Shown piece by piece: positions 32,806 to 41,091 of a stretch of 48,011 nt of DNA (its first letter is position 1; each line of letters starts with the position of its first letter). Source of the stretch: SZUA-430 sp034440175. Its GTDB lineage: Bacteria > Pseudomonadota > Alphaproteobacteria > Micropepsales > Micropepsaceae. The notes under the pieces are model-generated. The model ran no database searches and was not told where the DNA came from. It saw only the letters and a program-made list of their open reading frames with translations. The position numbers were made by a program, and so were the translations under genes. The DNA lies in contig JAWXBO010000128.1 in NCBI GenBank assembly GCA_034440175.1, forward strand, positions 1-48,011, read 5' to 3'.

Positions 32806-32913
32806 CACTGTACACGCTCCAACACTTATTTTTCCCACCATTGCGGGGTAGAGTACGCTTGGCCCGCTAAAAAGCGGTGCAGAAACACACTTAACACCGT
32901 CTTGTTGTGTCCC

Positions 32914-32929
32914 TGCGAATTGCATGCCA
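32914..32929 (-). promoter_or_regulatory. Sigma-54-like element upstream of sciP
   Basis: On the minus strand TGGCAT-GCAAT-TCGCA keeps the GG and GC pairs ten bases apart and differs from the sigma-54 consensus TGGCAT-N5-TTGCA at one position. It points toward sciP, 109 bases from its start codon. It may be chance; CtrA rather than sigma-54 controls sciP in Caulobacter. Confidence 0.3.
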
Positions 32930-32942
32930 AGCGGAAATAGGA

Positions 32943-32960
32943 CATTCACACTTGTGAATG
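32943..32960 (-). terminator. Hairpin downstream of flgE
   Basis: CATTCACA-CT-TGTGAATG is a perfect 8-bp inverted repeat 13 bases after the flgE stop. On the minus strand it is followed by TCCTATTT, a weak T-tract. It is the only terminator-like structure ending the fliK-flgD-flgE unit; an operator is an alternative. Confidence 0.5.
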
Positions 32961-32972
32961 CCCTAGCACGGA

Positions 32973-34268
32973 TTACCGCTTCAATCTGGTCAACTCGTCT
33001 AACATTTCGTCAGCGGTTGTTATGATTTTTGAAGCAGCTGAGTAAGCTCTCTGAATGACAATCATGTCACTGAATTCTTTCGCTATGTCGACTGTGGATT
33101 GTTCCACCGCCAAGTTCGAGATTTTTCCGGCGCCGGCCTGGTCCGCAGCCTTAAAGCTGGCGGGCCCCGATTCGACGCTTGTGCGGTATGCGTTGCCGTT
33201 GAGCGGCCCCAAGCCATCCGCATTCAGGAAGGTCGCCACCGGCAGTTTGTAAAGTGGTGTTTCAATGCCGTTGGTGAACAGCGCAATGACAAACCCGTTT
33301 TCATCCACCCGTACACCCGACAGGCCACCATAGAGCGTTCCGTTGATGTCTGAGGCGTAGAGCGTCGAGACCGTGTCGAACTGTGTGAAGCCGTTGGCGA
33401 GGCCAGGTGTGCCCATGTCGAAATCGATTGCCTGAGCCGACAAGCCAGACGCGGCGACAAACGGAATGGTGATGCTCACGGCGGCTGCCGGCGTTGCAAT
33501 CGTGCCGTCGGTGTTGAAGGTCACCGTCCCGGTCGCGATGGGATTGTTGCCGGCGCCCCCGATGTCGGCCGGGTCGCCTTCATAGATGGCTTCGTATTGC
33601 CATGTGTTGGCCGCCGATTTGATAAAGGCCAGACTCATGGGACGAGACCCGCCTTGACTGTCGAAAATCTCGATTGAGGTTTCAAATTGTGGAATGACGG
33701 TTCCGGCGGCGATGTCGCCCGCCACATAGGGTGATGTCACGGCGGCGGTCGACTGCAGGTTTATTCGAAGGTCGGCCTCGGTGGTCGGCAATGCGGTGCC
33801 GTTGACTTGTCCCAGATTGATGATGGACACGTCGTTGGCATTGGTTGGAATGTCACCGTTCACATCCAATGCCCAACCCTGGAGGTAGTATCCCGAGGCG
33901 TTGCGCAAGTAACCGCTCGCATCCTTCTGGAAGGCGCCTGCGCGCGTGTAGACAATTTCATTGACGCCCGGGTTTTCTGTAGGCGCACTGGTGACCGTAA
34001 AAAAGCCCTGGCCTGAGATGGCCAGATCGGTCGGCGACGAGGTTTGAAGCAGGTTTCCCTGCGTCGAAATCTGGGGGACGGACACATTCTTTACGCCGCC
34101 CGTGTAGCTGCCGATGGTCGTTGTCGACAGCAATGTGGAAAATTCATTGCGCGTGCTCTTGTAGCCCACCGTGTTGACGTTGGCGATGTTTGTCGATGTG
34201 TTGGCCATTGCGCGGCTGTTGGCTGAAAGGCCTGCCACGCCTGTATAAAGTGCACCATAGAGACTCAT
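32973..34268 (-). CDS. flgE: Flagellar hook protein FlgE
   Basis: FlgE polymerises into the hook. The 431-residue protein begins with the axial-protein motif MSLYGALYTGVAGLSANSRAMANTSTNIANVNTVGYKS (in parts: SANS, NIANVNTVGYK), has DLAISGQGFF near 80, a Thr/Gly-rich central domain, and the C-terminal rod-type coil KISNLAVEQSTVDIAKEFSDMIVIQRAYSAASKIITTADEMLDEL (in parts). CAGGGAG precedes the ATG. It lies 111 bases after flgD; no clear promoter was found in the gap, so it is probably read from the fliK promoter. Confidence 0.96.
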   Translation of the reverse strand: MSLYGALYTGVAGLSANSRAMANTSTNIANVNTVGYKSTRNEFSTLLSTTTIGSYTGGVKNVSVPQISTQGNLLQTSSPTDLAISGQGFFTVTSAPTENPGVNEIVYTRAGAFQKDASGYLRNASGYYLQGWALDVNGDIPTNANDVSIINLGQVNGTALPTTEADLRINLQSTAAVTSPYVAGDIAAGTVIPQFETSIEIFDSQGGSRPMSLAFIKSAANTWQYEAIYEGDPADIGGAGNNPIATGTVTFNTDGTIATPAAAVSITIPFVAASGLSAQAIDFDMGTPGLANGFTQFDTVSTLYASDINGTLYGGLSGVRVDENGFVIALFTNGIETPLYKLPVATFLNADGLGPLNGNAYRTSVESGPASFKAADQAGAGKISNLAVEQSTVDIAKEFSDMIVIQRAYSAASKIITTADEMLDELTRLKR

Positions 34269-34379
34269 AACTTCACTCCCTGTTTCGAGTTGGAGGCGGC
34301 GAACCGTTCGGGGGCGCTACTTCATTTGATTTTCTGAACGGCACTTCTGCACCGCAACCTCGACACTGCACCGGCATTT

Positions 34380-35027
34380 TCAGTTTTTGAGCCCGATGAT
34401 TTCACTCAAGTTCAATTTACGCGAACCGATGGTCACCAATGGTTCGATACCCGACATGTCAATTTCGTTGACGACTCCGGCGCCGGAAATCGACGCCGGA
34501 ACATTTGTGCCATCCGCCAATCTGGCGACAACCGTAAGACCGTAGGGACCGTCCGGCAGTTGAGTGCCGCTGGCGTTGCGCCCATCCCACACGAAGTCAT
34601 GGATGCCAACGCTTGCGTCACCGGTCATTGAACGAACGACGCGGCCGTTCGGTTCCGTGACATTGAATTGAATGCTCGCCGCATCGCGCGGCAAGGTGTA
34701 TCGCCATGAAGCCTGCCCGCCGGAAAGTGAGGATACAGGACCTGCAGTCAGCGCCGTCTTGCCCAGGTAGTTGACGGCGTTTGCGCCGGCTGCGGACTTT
34801 GTAAGCGAAATCAACGAGTTCAGACTGGTGTTGGTTGCGATCTGCTGCTCAACCTGGCTGTAGGAGACGAGTTGCTCGGTGAACTTTGTGGCGTCCAGCG
34901 GCTCCAACGGATCCTGGTTCTGCAACTGGGTTGTGAGCAGGCGGAGGAAGGTTTCGTAGTTTCCGCTCAGTGTTTGCTGAGCTTTGGCAATTTGGGTCGA
35001 TTGCGTCGTGACGGGTGCTATGGCCAT
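34380..35027 (-). CDS. flgD: Flagellar hook capping protein FlgD
   Basis: FlgD is the scaffold cap for hook growth. The 215-residue protein has the N-terminal export and cap motif NYETFLRLLTTQLQNQDPLEPLDATKFTEQLVSYSQVEQQI (read in parts), and a C-terminal beta-domain with GRVVRSMTGDASVGIHDFVWDGRNASGTQLPDGPYGLTV (parts), the FlgD-Ig fold. GGAG lies before the ATG; the gene starts 14 bases after the fliK stop. Confidence 0.95.
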   Translation of the reverse strand: MAIAPVTTQSTQIAKAQQTLSGNYETFLRLLTTQLQNQDPLEPLDATKFTEQLVSYSQVEQQIATNTSLNSLISLTKSAAGANAVNYLGKTALTAGPVSSLSGGQASWRYTLPRDAASIQFNVTEPNGRVVRSMTGDASVGIHDFVWDGRNASGTQLPDGPYGLTVVARLADGTNVPASISGAGVVNEIDMSGIEPLVTIGSRKLNLSEIIGLKN

Positions 35028-35041
35028 TTCAATCGCTCCGG

Positions 35042-36289
35042 TTAGACAGTGATATCAACGCCGTCGCGCTTGCGAACGGCGATATAGTTCGTGGTAAGTT
35101 GGTCGTCAGATGCGTCGCCGCCGTTTTGCGCCTTGGCTGCGAAGGGGGACGCCGGCAGGCTGCCACTACGTTGACCGTTGCCATTCGACAGTTGGAAACT
35201 CAGCGCATTCGAGCCGACGTCTAGCCCTGCCTGGCGCAGTTGTTGTTCCAGCGTGCGCGCGTCGCGTTGCAGCAGTTCCAGCGTTTCGGTCCGCTCGGCG
35301 CGAAGCACGGCTTGTACGCGTCCGTCTTCGCCAACAGTCAGGGAGATATCCAATTTTCCCAGATCGGCTGGGTGCAGACTGATCTCGAACTGGCTTGAGC
35401 CGGATTCGACTTTGCGCGCTATGTGCACCGCGAGGGCGTCAAGCGGGACTGGAATATGGGGGACAGTATTTGCCGGAGCGGATTGGGCTTGGATGAGGGC
35501 CGTTGTAAAAGTCACTGCCGGGCTGGCATTAGCCGATGAGGAAGCGACGGCGTCACTTGTTTTTGCTGCGCCATTTGACGGTGTATGTGACTGTGGTTGC
35601 TGGTCAGTGTTGGAGTGTGACGCAGCTGCCGGGGCAATTTTCTGTTCGCCGAAGGACTGCGCTTGTGGTGTTGGGATGGTCGCATCGGATGCTGGATTGA
35701 ATGCCATCGCGTCGGCGGTGCGTTTTGGCGCCTGATTTGTTTTGCTGGATACGACGGGCGGTTCACTTTGCGCCAGAGGGGCAATGTTTGGTGTTAGTTC
35801 CGGCACAAGTCCGGGGGTGGCGACCACTGGAGTTGGCGCTTGGTGCTGGATAGGCGCTTGTGCACCCTTATTGGCGAGCAAAACTGAAACCGCCTGATTT
35901 GCGGCAGGGAGCGCCGACAAGGCATCTTTCGCGTGCTCAGGGGGCTGGCCTTGCACGTTCTGGATGACAAGCAGCAGGCCCGCGAGATCTGAAGGCGGTT
36001 GGACTTCGTTTTGCGTATTGAGTGTGGCTGGTGCGCCTTGCGGCAGTTGAATGTCCGTGGCGGGGCTGTTCATCTCTTGCAGGGCAGGGGAATGCAGAAG
36101 CGCCAGGAGTTGAGACTGCGTGTTCAGACTTGATGGGTCAGGGCTGACGGGCGCGACAGGTTGAAGTTGCTCTTGTGCGAGAATGTCCGCGAATTGCACG
36201 TTCATATCGGAAGCGATGGAGCCAAACGCGTTCGCGCCTGCAATGTTTTGCGGCGTGGTGTTCGCGAATAGGGCTGCAATCTGGTTCAT
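35042..36289 (-). CDS. fliK: Flagellar hook-length control protein FliK
   Basis: FliK measures hook length and switches the export gate. The ATG at 36289 gives 415 residues; the frame is open upstream but covers the sigma-54 promoter and is not protein-like. Residues about 60-290 are Ala/Pro/Gln/Ser-rich and disordered, as expected for the ruler. The C-terminal Flg_hook domain (about 300-380) has FEISLHPADLGKLDISLTVGEDGRVQAVLRAERTETLELLQRDARTLEQQLRQAGLDV (parts). It leads the fliK-flgD-flgE unit, with a sigma-54 promoter about 50 bases upstream. Confidence 0.9.
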   Translation of the reverse strand: MNQIAALFANTTPQNIAGANAFGSIASDMNVQFADILAQEQLQPVAPVSPDPSSLNTQSQLLALLHSPALQEMNSPATDIQLPQGAPATLNTQNEVQPPSDLAGLLLVIQNVQGQPPEHAKDALSALPAANQAVSVLLANKGAQAPIQHQAPTPVVATPGLVPELTPNIAPLAQSEPPVVSSKTNQAPKRTADAMAFNPASDATIPTPQAQSFGEQKIAPAAASHSNTDQQPQSHTPSNGAAKTSDAVASSSANASPAVTFTTALIQAQSAPANTVPHIPVPLDALAVHIARKVESGSSQFEISLHPADLGKLDISLTVGEDGRVQAVLRAERTETLELLQRDARTLEQQLRQAGLDVGSNALSFQLSNGNGQRSGSLPASPFAAKAQNGGDASDDQLTTNYIAVRKRDGVDITV

Positions 36290-36336
36290 TGAATGCGCAA
36301 TTTTTCCATCGGGCACATAGCGCCCAACGTTTTGAC

Positions 36337-36352
36337 TGCAAGGCGCTTGCCA
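36337..36352 (-). promoter_or_regulatory. Sigma-54 promoter for fliK-flgD-flgE
   Basis: On the minus strand TGGCAA-GCGCC-TTGCA matches the -24/-12 consensus, with GG and GC ten bases apart. The predicted start near 36325 is about 35 bases upstream of the fliK ATG. FlbD, the cognate type of activator, is encoded in the window. Confidence 0.8.
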
Positions 36353-36405
36353 TGGATTTCGCCGCAGAAATCCAGCGCCCGGCGTGCGAAGCGCTTTACG
36401 GGCGC

Positions 36406-36421
36406 GGCAGAGTTTGCAGGC
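36406..36421. promoter_or_regulatory. FlbD-type (ftr-like) motif 1
   Basis: CGGCAGAGTTTGCAGG is the first of three related 16-base motifs in this divergent region (GGCARAR-x-x-TGC-x-GG). It lies between the two sigma-54 promoters, about 54 bases behind the fliK promoter and 53 behind the flgK promoter. Its identity as a FlbD site is inferred from likeness to Caulobacter ftr elements as I remember them. Confidence 0.5.
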
Positions 36422-36474
36422 CTGAGGGCAGTTTTCGACCCTGTGTGGAGGCGTTTCTTCCGTGCCTGAAGGAG

Positions 36475-36490
36475 TGGCATCAGCGTTGCA
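36475..36490 (+). promoter_or_regulatory. Sigma-54 promoter for flgK-flgL
   Basis: TGGCAT-CAGCG-TTGCA is an exact -24/-12 match, GG and GC ten bases apart. The predicted start is near 36502, leaving a 135-base leader before flgK that contains two ftr-like motifs. Confidence 0.85.
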
Positions 36491-36571
36491 CTTACTCTGA
36501 CACAGCACTGGGTCTACCGGGATTGGACTCGCGGTAAACCCAGCGCTTCCGTGCTTCGTGCTGGACGAGGC

Positions 36572-36587
36572 AGGCAGAATTTGCGGG
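36572..36587. promoter_or_regulatory. FlbD-type (ftr-like) motif 2
   Basis: AGGCAGAATTTGCGGG repeats the motif of 36406-36421 (13 of 16 positions the same), about 80 bases downstream of the flgK promoter. Downstream FlbD sites about 100 bases from the promoter are known in Caulobacter flagellar operons. Confidence 0.5.
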
Positions 36588-36594
36588 GACATAC

Positions 36595-36611
36595 CCGGCA
36601 AAAGCTGCCGG
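36595..36611. promoter_or_regulatory. FlbD-type (ftr-like) motif 3, palindromic
   Basis: CCGGCA-AAAGC-TGCCGG is a perfect 6-bp inverted repeat, and the most ftr-like of the three motifs. It lies 26 bases before the flgK start and about 100 bases downstream of its sigma-54 promoter. Confidence 0.6.
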
Positions 36612-36636
36612 ATTGAAAGTTGGCCGGGAGAAACAC

Positions 36637-38763
36637 ATGGCACTCAATGCAAACATGTCGTTGGGTTCAATACTGAACACAGCCACCAGCGCGTTGCAGG
36701 CCAATCAAACGGCTTTGCGCACAACGTCGAACAACATTGCCAACATCAATACCCAAGGCTATCACCGCCGGGTTGTCGATTTCGGACCGCGGTTGACGGG
36801 CGATAGTCTGACGGGGGTATCGATTGAAGACATAAGGCGCATTTCCGATGAGTTTTTGGCGCGCGAAACTATCGATGCGACGAGCGCTGTGGGGCGCATG
36901 GAAACGCTGACGTCATATTTTTCCCGTGTGCAGGATTTGGTGGGGTCGTTGGACGCTGGATCGTCACTCGATGCGCGCCTTTCAAATGCAATGACCGCGT
37001 TGCAGCAGCTGAGCGTGGACCCGGCGTCTGCGGCGCGGCGGAATTCGGCGCTGTCGTCCGTTTCTTCGGCTTTGACTGCAATCTCGGGCATGGCCTCCCA
37101 GGTTCAGCTGCTGCGCCAGGACGCCAATACCCAGATCAGTACCGACATCCGCAATGTGAATGTGCTGATTGCCCAAATTTACGACCTCAACACCACCATC
37201 AAGACCGCCGTCGCGCGCAACGACAACCAAACAGGCCTCACCGACCAGCGAGACAACGCCCTCGCCGAGTTAGCGAAGTATATGGACGTGCGCAGCTTTG
37301 AACAGGCTGATGGCCGCGTCTTCGTTTCCCTGGGTGATGGTACGGGTCTCATTTCGGATTTGAGTTCGGAGTTGCGTTATGCGGGTCCGTCATCTGTTTC
37401 TTCGGCAACGTCGTTTCCCTCGATAACTGTGCAACGGACCAACCCAGAGAGTGCTGCGGATGTTGGCAACCCCATTGCCCTGGAAGGGCGTATTCGAGGC
37501 GGCGAGATTCGCGGTCTGCTGGACATGCGCGACAAGCAATTGGTGGATCTTGCCGAGCAACTGGGATCGGTTGCTTCGGGGCTTGCGGACGAACTGAATG
37601 CCATCCACAACAACAGTAGCGCGGTGCCGCCACCGGCGAGCCTGACGGGTGTCAACACCGGATTGCTGTCAACCGACCCGCTGAATTTTTCTGGCATCGT
37701 TACGGTCGCGGTGGTGGATGCCCAGGGTGCCCTGGTGCAGCGTGTGGATATCGACACAACCTTTTTGCCCACGATCGGCGATCTGGTGTCGGCCATCAAT
37801 GCCGGTCTTGGCGGCAGCGGCAGCGCCAATTTCAGCAATGGTGCCTTATCGATCAGTGCCAGCAACGCGGGGGACGGGATTGCGATGCTGCAAGACCCCA
37901 CAACGCCGGCCTTGCGCGGTGGCCGCGGCGTGTCGCATTTCTTTGGTCTGAATAATTTGGTGACGGCAGCGAGCCCGTCAAGTTTTGCGACGGGCGTTCA
38001 AGGTTCCGACTCGCATGAGTTCACCGCCGGTGGTGTGGCTGATTTTGTGTTGCGCGGGACCAGCGGTGCGATTCTGAACTCGTTCAGCGTGACTGTGGGG
38101 GGACTCTCGGTTGCCGATCTGGTGTCGGATCTGAATGCAGCCGCGAATGGTTATGCGACGTTCTCGCTCGATGCGAACGGGGTGATGAGCATGACGCCGG
38201 CTGCGGCCTATGGCGGGGCGCGGCTGGAAGTGCGCAATGACACCTCGACGCGTGGAGCGACCGGAGTGTCGTTGACGCAATTTTACGGGTTGGGAACGGC
38301 CATGCGTCAGAACCAGGCTTCCAATCTTGCTGTGCGCAGCGACATTGCACAGAACGGTTCCAAAATGGCGCTGGCTCAGCTCAGTATTTCCGGAGCTTCG
38401 GTTGCCGGTGACCTGGTTCTGGGTATCAGCGACAATCGTGGCGCACTTGCCCTTGCAGGCGTTGCCAACGCCTTGCACAATTTTCCCGCGAGCGGTGGTC
38501 TGGCAGGCGGAACGCAATCGTTGAATGATTTTGTTGCGCAAATCATAGGACTGCAATCGGATCTGGCTAATGGGGCTGAGTCCGAGCGGGTCAACCGTGT
38601 GGACGTCAAGGAAGAAGTATTTGCACGGCGTAATGCCATGGAAGGCGTCAATCTGGACGAAGAGCTGTCCAACATGATGATTTTCCAGCAGGCCTACAAC
38701 GCCTCGGCGAGGATCATGACGGTCGTGCAGGAGATGTTCGATGAATTGCTGCGCGTGGTTTAA
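36637..38763 (+). CDS. flgK: Flagellar hook-filament junction protein FlgK
   Basis: FlgK (HAP1) joins hook and filament. The ATG at 36637 has GGGAG upstream and gives 708 residues, longer than the E. coli protein (547) but usual for this bacterial class. The N-terminal axial motif (SALQANQTALRTTSNNIANINTQGYHRRVV, parts) and the C-terminal VDVKEEVFARRNAMEGVNLDEELSNMMIFQQAYNASARIMTVVQEMFDELLRVV (parts) are typical. The extra length lies in the central domain (about 330-560), rich in Ala, Ser and Gly. It is transcribed from the sigma-54 promoter at 36475. Confidence 0.96.
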   Translation: MALNANMSLGSILNTATSALQANQTALRTTSNNIANINTQGYHRRVVDFGPRLTGDSLTGVSIEDIRRISDEFLARETIDATSAVGRMETLTSYFSRVQDLVGSLDAGSSLDARLSNAMTALQQLSVDPASAARRNSALSSVSSALTAISGMASQVQLLRQDANTQISTDIRNVNVLIAQIYDLNTTIKTAVARNDNQTGLTDQRDNALAELAKYMDVRSFEQADGRVFVSLGDGTGLISDLSSELRYAGPSSVSSATSFPSITVQRTNPESAADVGNPIALEGRIRGGEIRGLLDMRDKQLVDLAEQLGSVASGLADELNAIHNNSSAVPPPASLTGVNTGLLSTDPLNFSGIVTVAVVDAQGALVQRVDIDTTFLPTIGDLVSAINAGLGGSGSANFSNGALSISASNAGDGIAMLQDPTTPALRGGRGVSHFFGLNNLVTAASPSSFATGVQGSDSHEFTAGGVADFVLRGTSGAILNSFSVTVGGLSVADLVSDLNAAANGYATFSLDANGVMSMTPAAAYGGARLEVRNDTSTRGATGVSLTQFYGLGTAMRQNQASNLAVRSDIAQNGSKMALAQLSISGASVAGDLVLGISDNRGALALAGVANALHNFPASGGLAGGTQSLNDFVAQIIGLQSDLANGAESERVNRVDVKEEVFARRNAMEGVNLDEELSNMMIFQQAYNASARIMTVVQEMFDELLRVV

Positions 38764-38778
38764 ACATGAGAGGCTGCT

Positions 38779-39705
38779 ATGCTTGACCGAGTAGGTTCGT
38801 GGTCGTTTGCGCAGGGTTTGACCAACGAATACGGGCGCATTCAAGCGCGCACTGTGAAGTGGCAGACGCAGATTTCGAGCGGCAAAGTTGGTGACCAGTT
38901 CGCTGACACGAAGGACAAGGCAAGCGTCCTGGTCGCCGCCAAACAAAGATCGGCTGAAGTCGACTCGTATTTGTCGGCGACGAAGGAAGTGTTGAACCGG
39001 CTGGACGTGCAGGACCTGCATATGCAGGAGCTAGTGGCGATCGGTGGGCGCTTGCGCCAGACAATGGCCGATGCCCTTTCGACGGGGCATGCGCCTGCGT
39101 TCATGGATGAAGTCAACAATCTTTACAATCAGGCGCTGACGATTGTAAACACGCGCATCGACGGCAAGTATTTGTACGGCGGTTCGCGCACCGATGTGGC
39201 GCCGGTCAATGCGGCAGACCTTGCCAGCCTTGTGGCGGCGCCCACCGTCGCCGACATTTTCGAGAACTCCGACTTCAATCAAACCCAGCGGATTGACCAG
39301 AACGAGACGATTGCCGTGGGACTTACGGCCAGTGAGGTCGGAACTGATCTGTTTCAAATGTTCAAAGACATTGCGGCGTTCAATACCGGCGTTGATGGAC
39401 CATTCGGCGCCAACTTGTCTGCCGCTCAAAGCAGTTTTCTGGTGACACAGAATGTTGCGATGCTCAATGTCAGCCAGGGCCTGACGACGCTAGCGGCGAT
39501 CAACGGTTCGCGCCACGCTCAGGTTTTGAACGCGGTCGAGCGGCATGACAGCCTGTCTGCCTATTTCACGAAGTTCATCGGCGATATCGAAGACGTCGAC
39601 CTGGCGGAGGCGGTGGCCAGGCTCAACCAGGATCAGGTTGCGGTCGAGGCGGCAGGCCGGATGATTGCGCAAGTCAATCAGATGAGCCTGCTCGACTATA
39701 TGTGA
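38779..39705 (+). CDS. flgL: Flagellar hook-filament junction protein FlgL
   Basis: FlgL (HAP3) is the second junction protein, next to the filament. The 308-residue protein shows a flagellin-like N-terminal coil (RVGSWSFAQGLTNEYGRIQARTVKWQTQISSGKVGDQFADTKD, parts) with the typical ISSGK, the DGKYLYGGSRTD segment near 130, and a C-terminal helix (LAEAVARLNQDQVAVEAAGRMIAQVNQMSLLDYM) like flagellin. GAGAGG lies before the ATG, 15 bases after flgK. Confidence 0.95.
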   Translation: MLDRVGSWSFAQGLTNEYGRIQARTVKWQTQISSGKVGDQFADTKDKASVLVAAKQRSAEVDSYLSATKEVLNRLDVQDLHMQELVAIGGRLRQTMADALSTGHAPAFMDEVNNLYNQALTIVNTRIDGKYLYGGSRTDVAPVNAADLASLVAAPTVADIFENSDFNQTQRIDQNETIAVGLTASEVGTDLFQMFKDIAAFNTGVDGPFGANLSAAQSSFLVTQNVAMLNVSQGLTTLAAINGSRHAQVLNAVERHDSLSAYFTKFIGDIEDVDLAEAVARLNQDQVAVEAAGRMIAQVNQMSLLDYM

Positions 39706-39768
39706 GGGCAAATCGCCGCTAGGGCTTAAGCTTGCGCTCAGGCGTCTACCCACTATATAGGCGCGTCT

Positions 39769-40917
39769 ATGATCCACGCTGATGACATTCGCGCGCTTAT
39801 GAATCTGCCCGGCGAGCCGGGGCGGACGCGCGTCGTTGCGGCGATGTCCGGCGGCGTCGACAGTGCCGTGGCGGCAGCCCTTGTCCAGCGCGCGGGATAT
39901 GACGTCGTTGGGATCACGTTGCAACTTTATGCATCGGACGGACAGCCAAAACGCAAAGGGTCGTGCTGTGCCGGACAAGATATCTACGACGCCAGAAGCG
40001 CGGCGCAGACTCTGGGGATCGCGCATTATGTGCTCGACTACACTGAGCGGTTTCGCAAATCGGTGATGGAGGATTTTGCCGCGACCTATGCGCGTGGCGA
40101 GACACCTATTCCGTGCGTGCGCTGCAACGAGACGGTGAAGTTTCGCGATCTGTTGAATGCCGCGAAGGATGTGGGCGCGCAGGCACTGGTGACCGGACAT
40201 TATATTCAACGGGTCAACGGGCCCTCAGGTCCTGAATTGCGGCGGGCGCAGGATGTGTCACGCGATCAAAGTTATTTCCTTTTTGCGACGACGAAAGCGC
40301 AGCTGGATTTCATCCGGTTTCCATTGGGCGGTCTGCCCAAGAGTGAAACGCGTGCGATCGCCACGGAACTTGGATTGGAACTGGCAGGCAAGCCGGACAG
40401 CCAGGACATCTGTTTTGTGCCGAATGGCCGTTACAGCGACATTGTGCAGAGGCTCCGGCCCGGTGCCATCGAGCCGGGCGATATTGTGGATCAGTCGGGC
40501 CGGGTGCTGGGGCCGCACGATGGCGTGATCAACTTTACCGTTGGCCAGCGCAAAGGTCTTGGGCTTGGGCATCATGAGTCCCTGTTCGTCATTCGCATCG
40601 ACGCGGAAAAGCGCCAAGTGGTCGTCGGTCCCCGTGAGGCTTTGGCGACGCGACGGATTTTTCTGCGCGACATGAACTGGCTGGATGGTGCGGCACTGGG
40701 CGGCTCGCCGCGCAGTGTGCTGGCGCGGGTGCGATCCACGCGCGAACCGGTGCGAGCGGAAATTGTTGCGACGGCTGAGGGGGCGGAAGTTGAGCTCCTG
40801 GCGCATGAAGAGGGCGTGGCGCCGGGGCAGGCCTGCGTCCTTTATGACGCGGCGGATGCGTCGCGCATGCTTGGCGGTGGCTGGATCGTCAAAGGCGAGG
40901 CAGCGGCTGCTGCGTAA
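39769..40917 (+). CDS. mnmA: tRNA 2-thiouridine(34) synthase MnmA
   Basis: MnmA puts sulfur on uridine 34 of tRNA-Lys, -Glu and -Gln using ATP. The 382-residue protein has the PP-loop SGGVDS (27-32), the sulfur-relay cysteines in TPIPCVRCNETVKF and KPDSQDICFVP, DQSYFLF, and the C-terminal FTVGQRKGLGLG. The ATG at 39769 lacks a good ribosome site, but no better start is seen. A tRNA gene follows 62 bases later. Confidence 0.95.
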   Translation: MIHADDIRALMNLPGEPGRTRVVAAMSGGVDSAVAAALVQRAGYDVVGITLQLYASDGQPKRKGSCCAGQDIYDARSAAQTLGIAHYVLDYTERFRKSVMEDFAATYARGETPIPCVRCNETVKFRDLLNAAKDVGAQALVTGHYIQRVNGPSGPELRRAQDVSRDQSYFLFATTKAQLDFIRFPLGGLPKSETRAIATELGLELAGKPDSQDICFVPNGRYSDIVQRLRPGAIEPGDIVDQSGRVLGPHDGVINFTVGQRKGLGLGHHESLFVIRIDAEKRQVVVGPREALATRRIFLRDMNWLDGAALGGSPRSVLARVRSTREPVRAEIVATAEGAEVELLAHEEGVAPGQACVLYDAADASRMLGGGWIVKGEAAAAA

Positions 40918-40927
40918 GTGAACTGCC

Positions 40928-40956
40928 TTGACAGGTGGAAGGCGCACGCCTTACAT
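40928..40956 (+). promoter_or_regulatory. Sigma-70 promoter of the tRNA gene
   Basis: TTGACA (40928-40933) and TTACAT (40951-40956) are separated by exactly 17 bases; transcription would start near 40963, just before the tRNA at 40980. It is the clearest housekeeping promoter in the window. Confidence 0.8.
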
Positions 40957-40979
40957 CCCGCGCTCGTTTTTACCCGGAT

Positions 40980-41054
40980 GGCAGCGTAGCTCAGTGGTAG
41001 AGCAGGGGAATCATAATCCCTTGGTCGGCGGTTCAAATCCGTCCGCTGCTACCA
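40980..41054 (+). tRNA. tRNA with CAT anticodon (elongator tRNA-Met; tRNA-Ile2 possible)
   Basis: A full cloverleaf can be drawn: acceptor GGCAGCG (40980-40986) with CGCTGCT (41044-41050), D arm GCTC-AGTGGTA-GAGC, anticodon stem GGGGA/TCCCT with loop ATCATAA, T arm GGCGG-TTCAAAT-CCGTC, and an encoded CCA (41052-41054). The CAT anticodon leaves elongator Met and lysidine-modified Ile2 as options; an initiator is unlikely because position 1 is G paired with U. The 1-72 G-U pair is slightly unusual. Confidence 0.92.
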
Positions 41055-41091
41055 AACGGGCCCGGGCATGTGCAGCTTGGGAAAACACGAA

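Noticed and set aside
34269..34379. Possible sigma-54 promoter between flgD and flgE
   Set aside because: No GG-N10-GC element with the right flanks; the nearest has nine bases between the pairs.
36290..36643. Upstream extension of the fliK reading frame
   Set aside because: It passes through a sigma-54 promoter and ftr-like motifs and reads Cys/Pro/Arg-rich; the ATG at 36289 is preferred.
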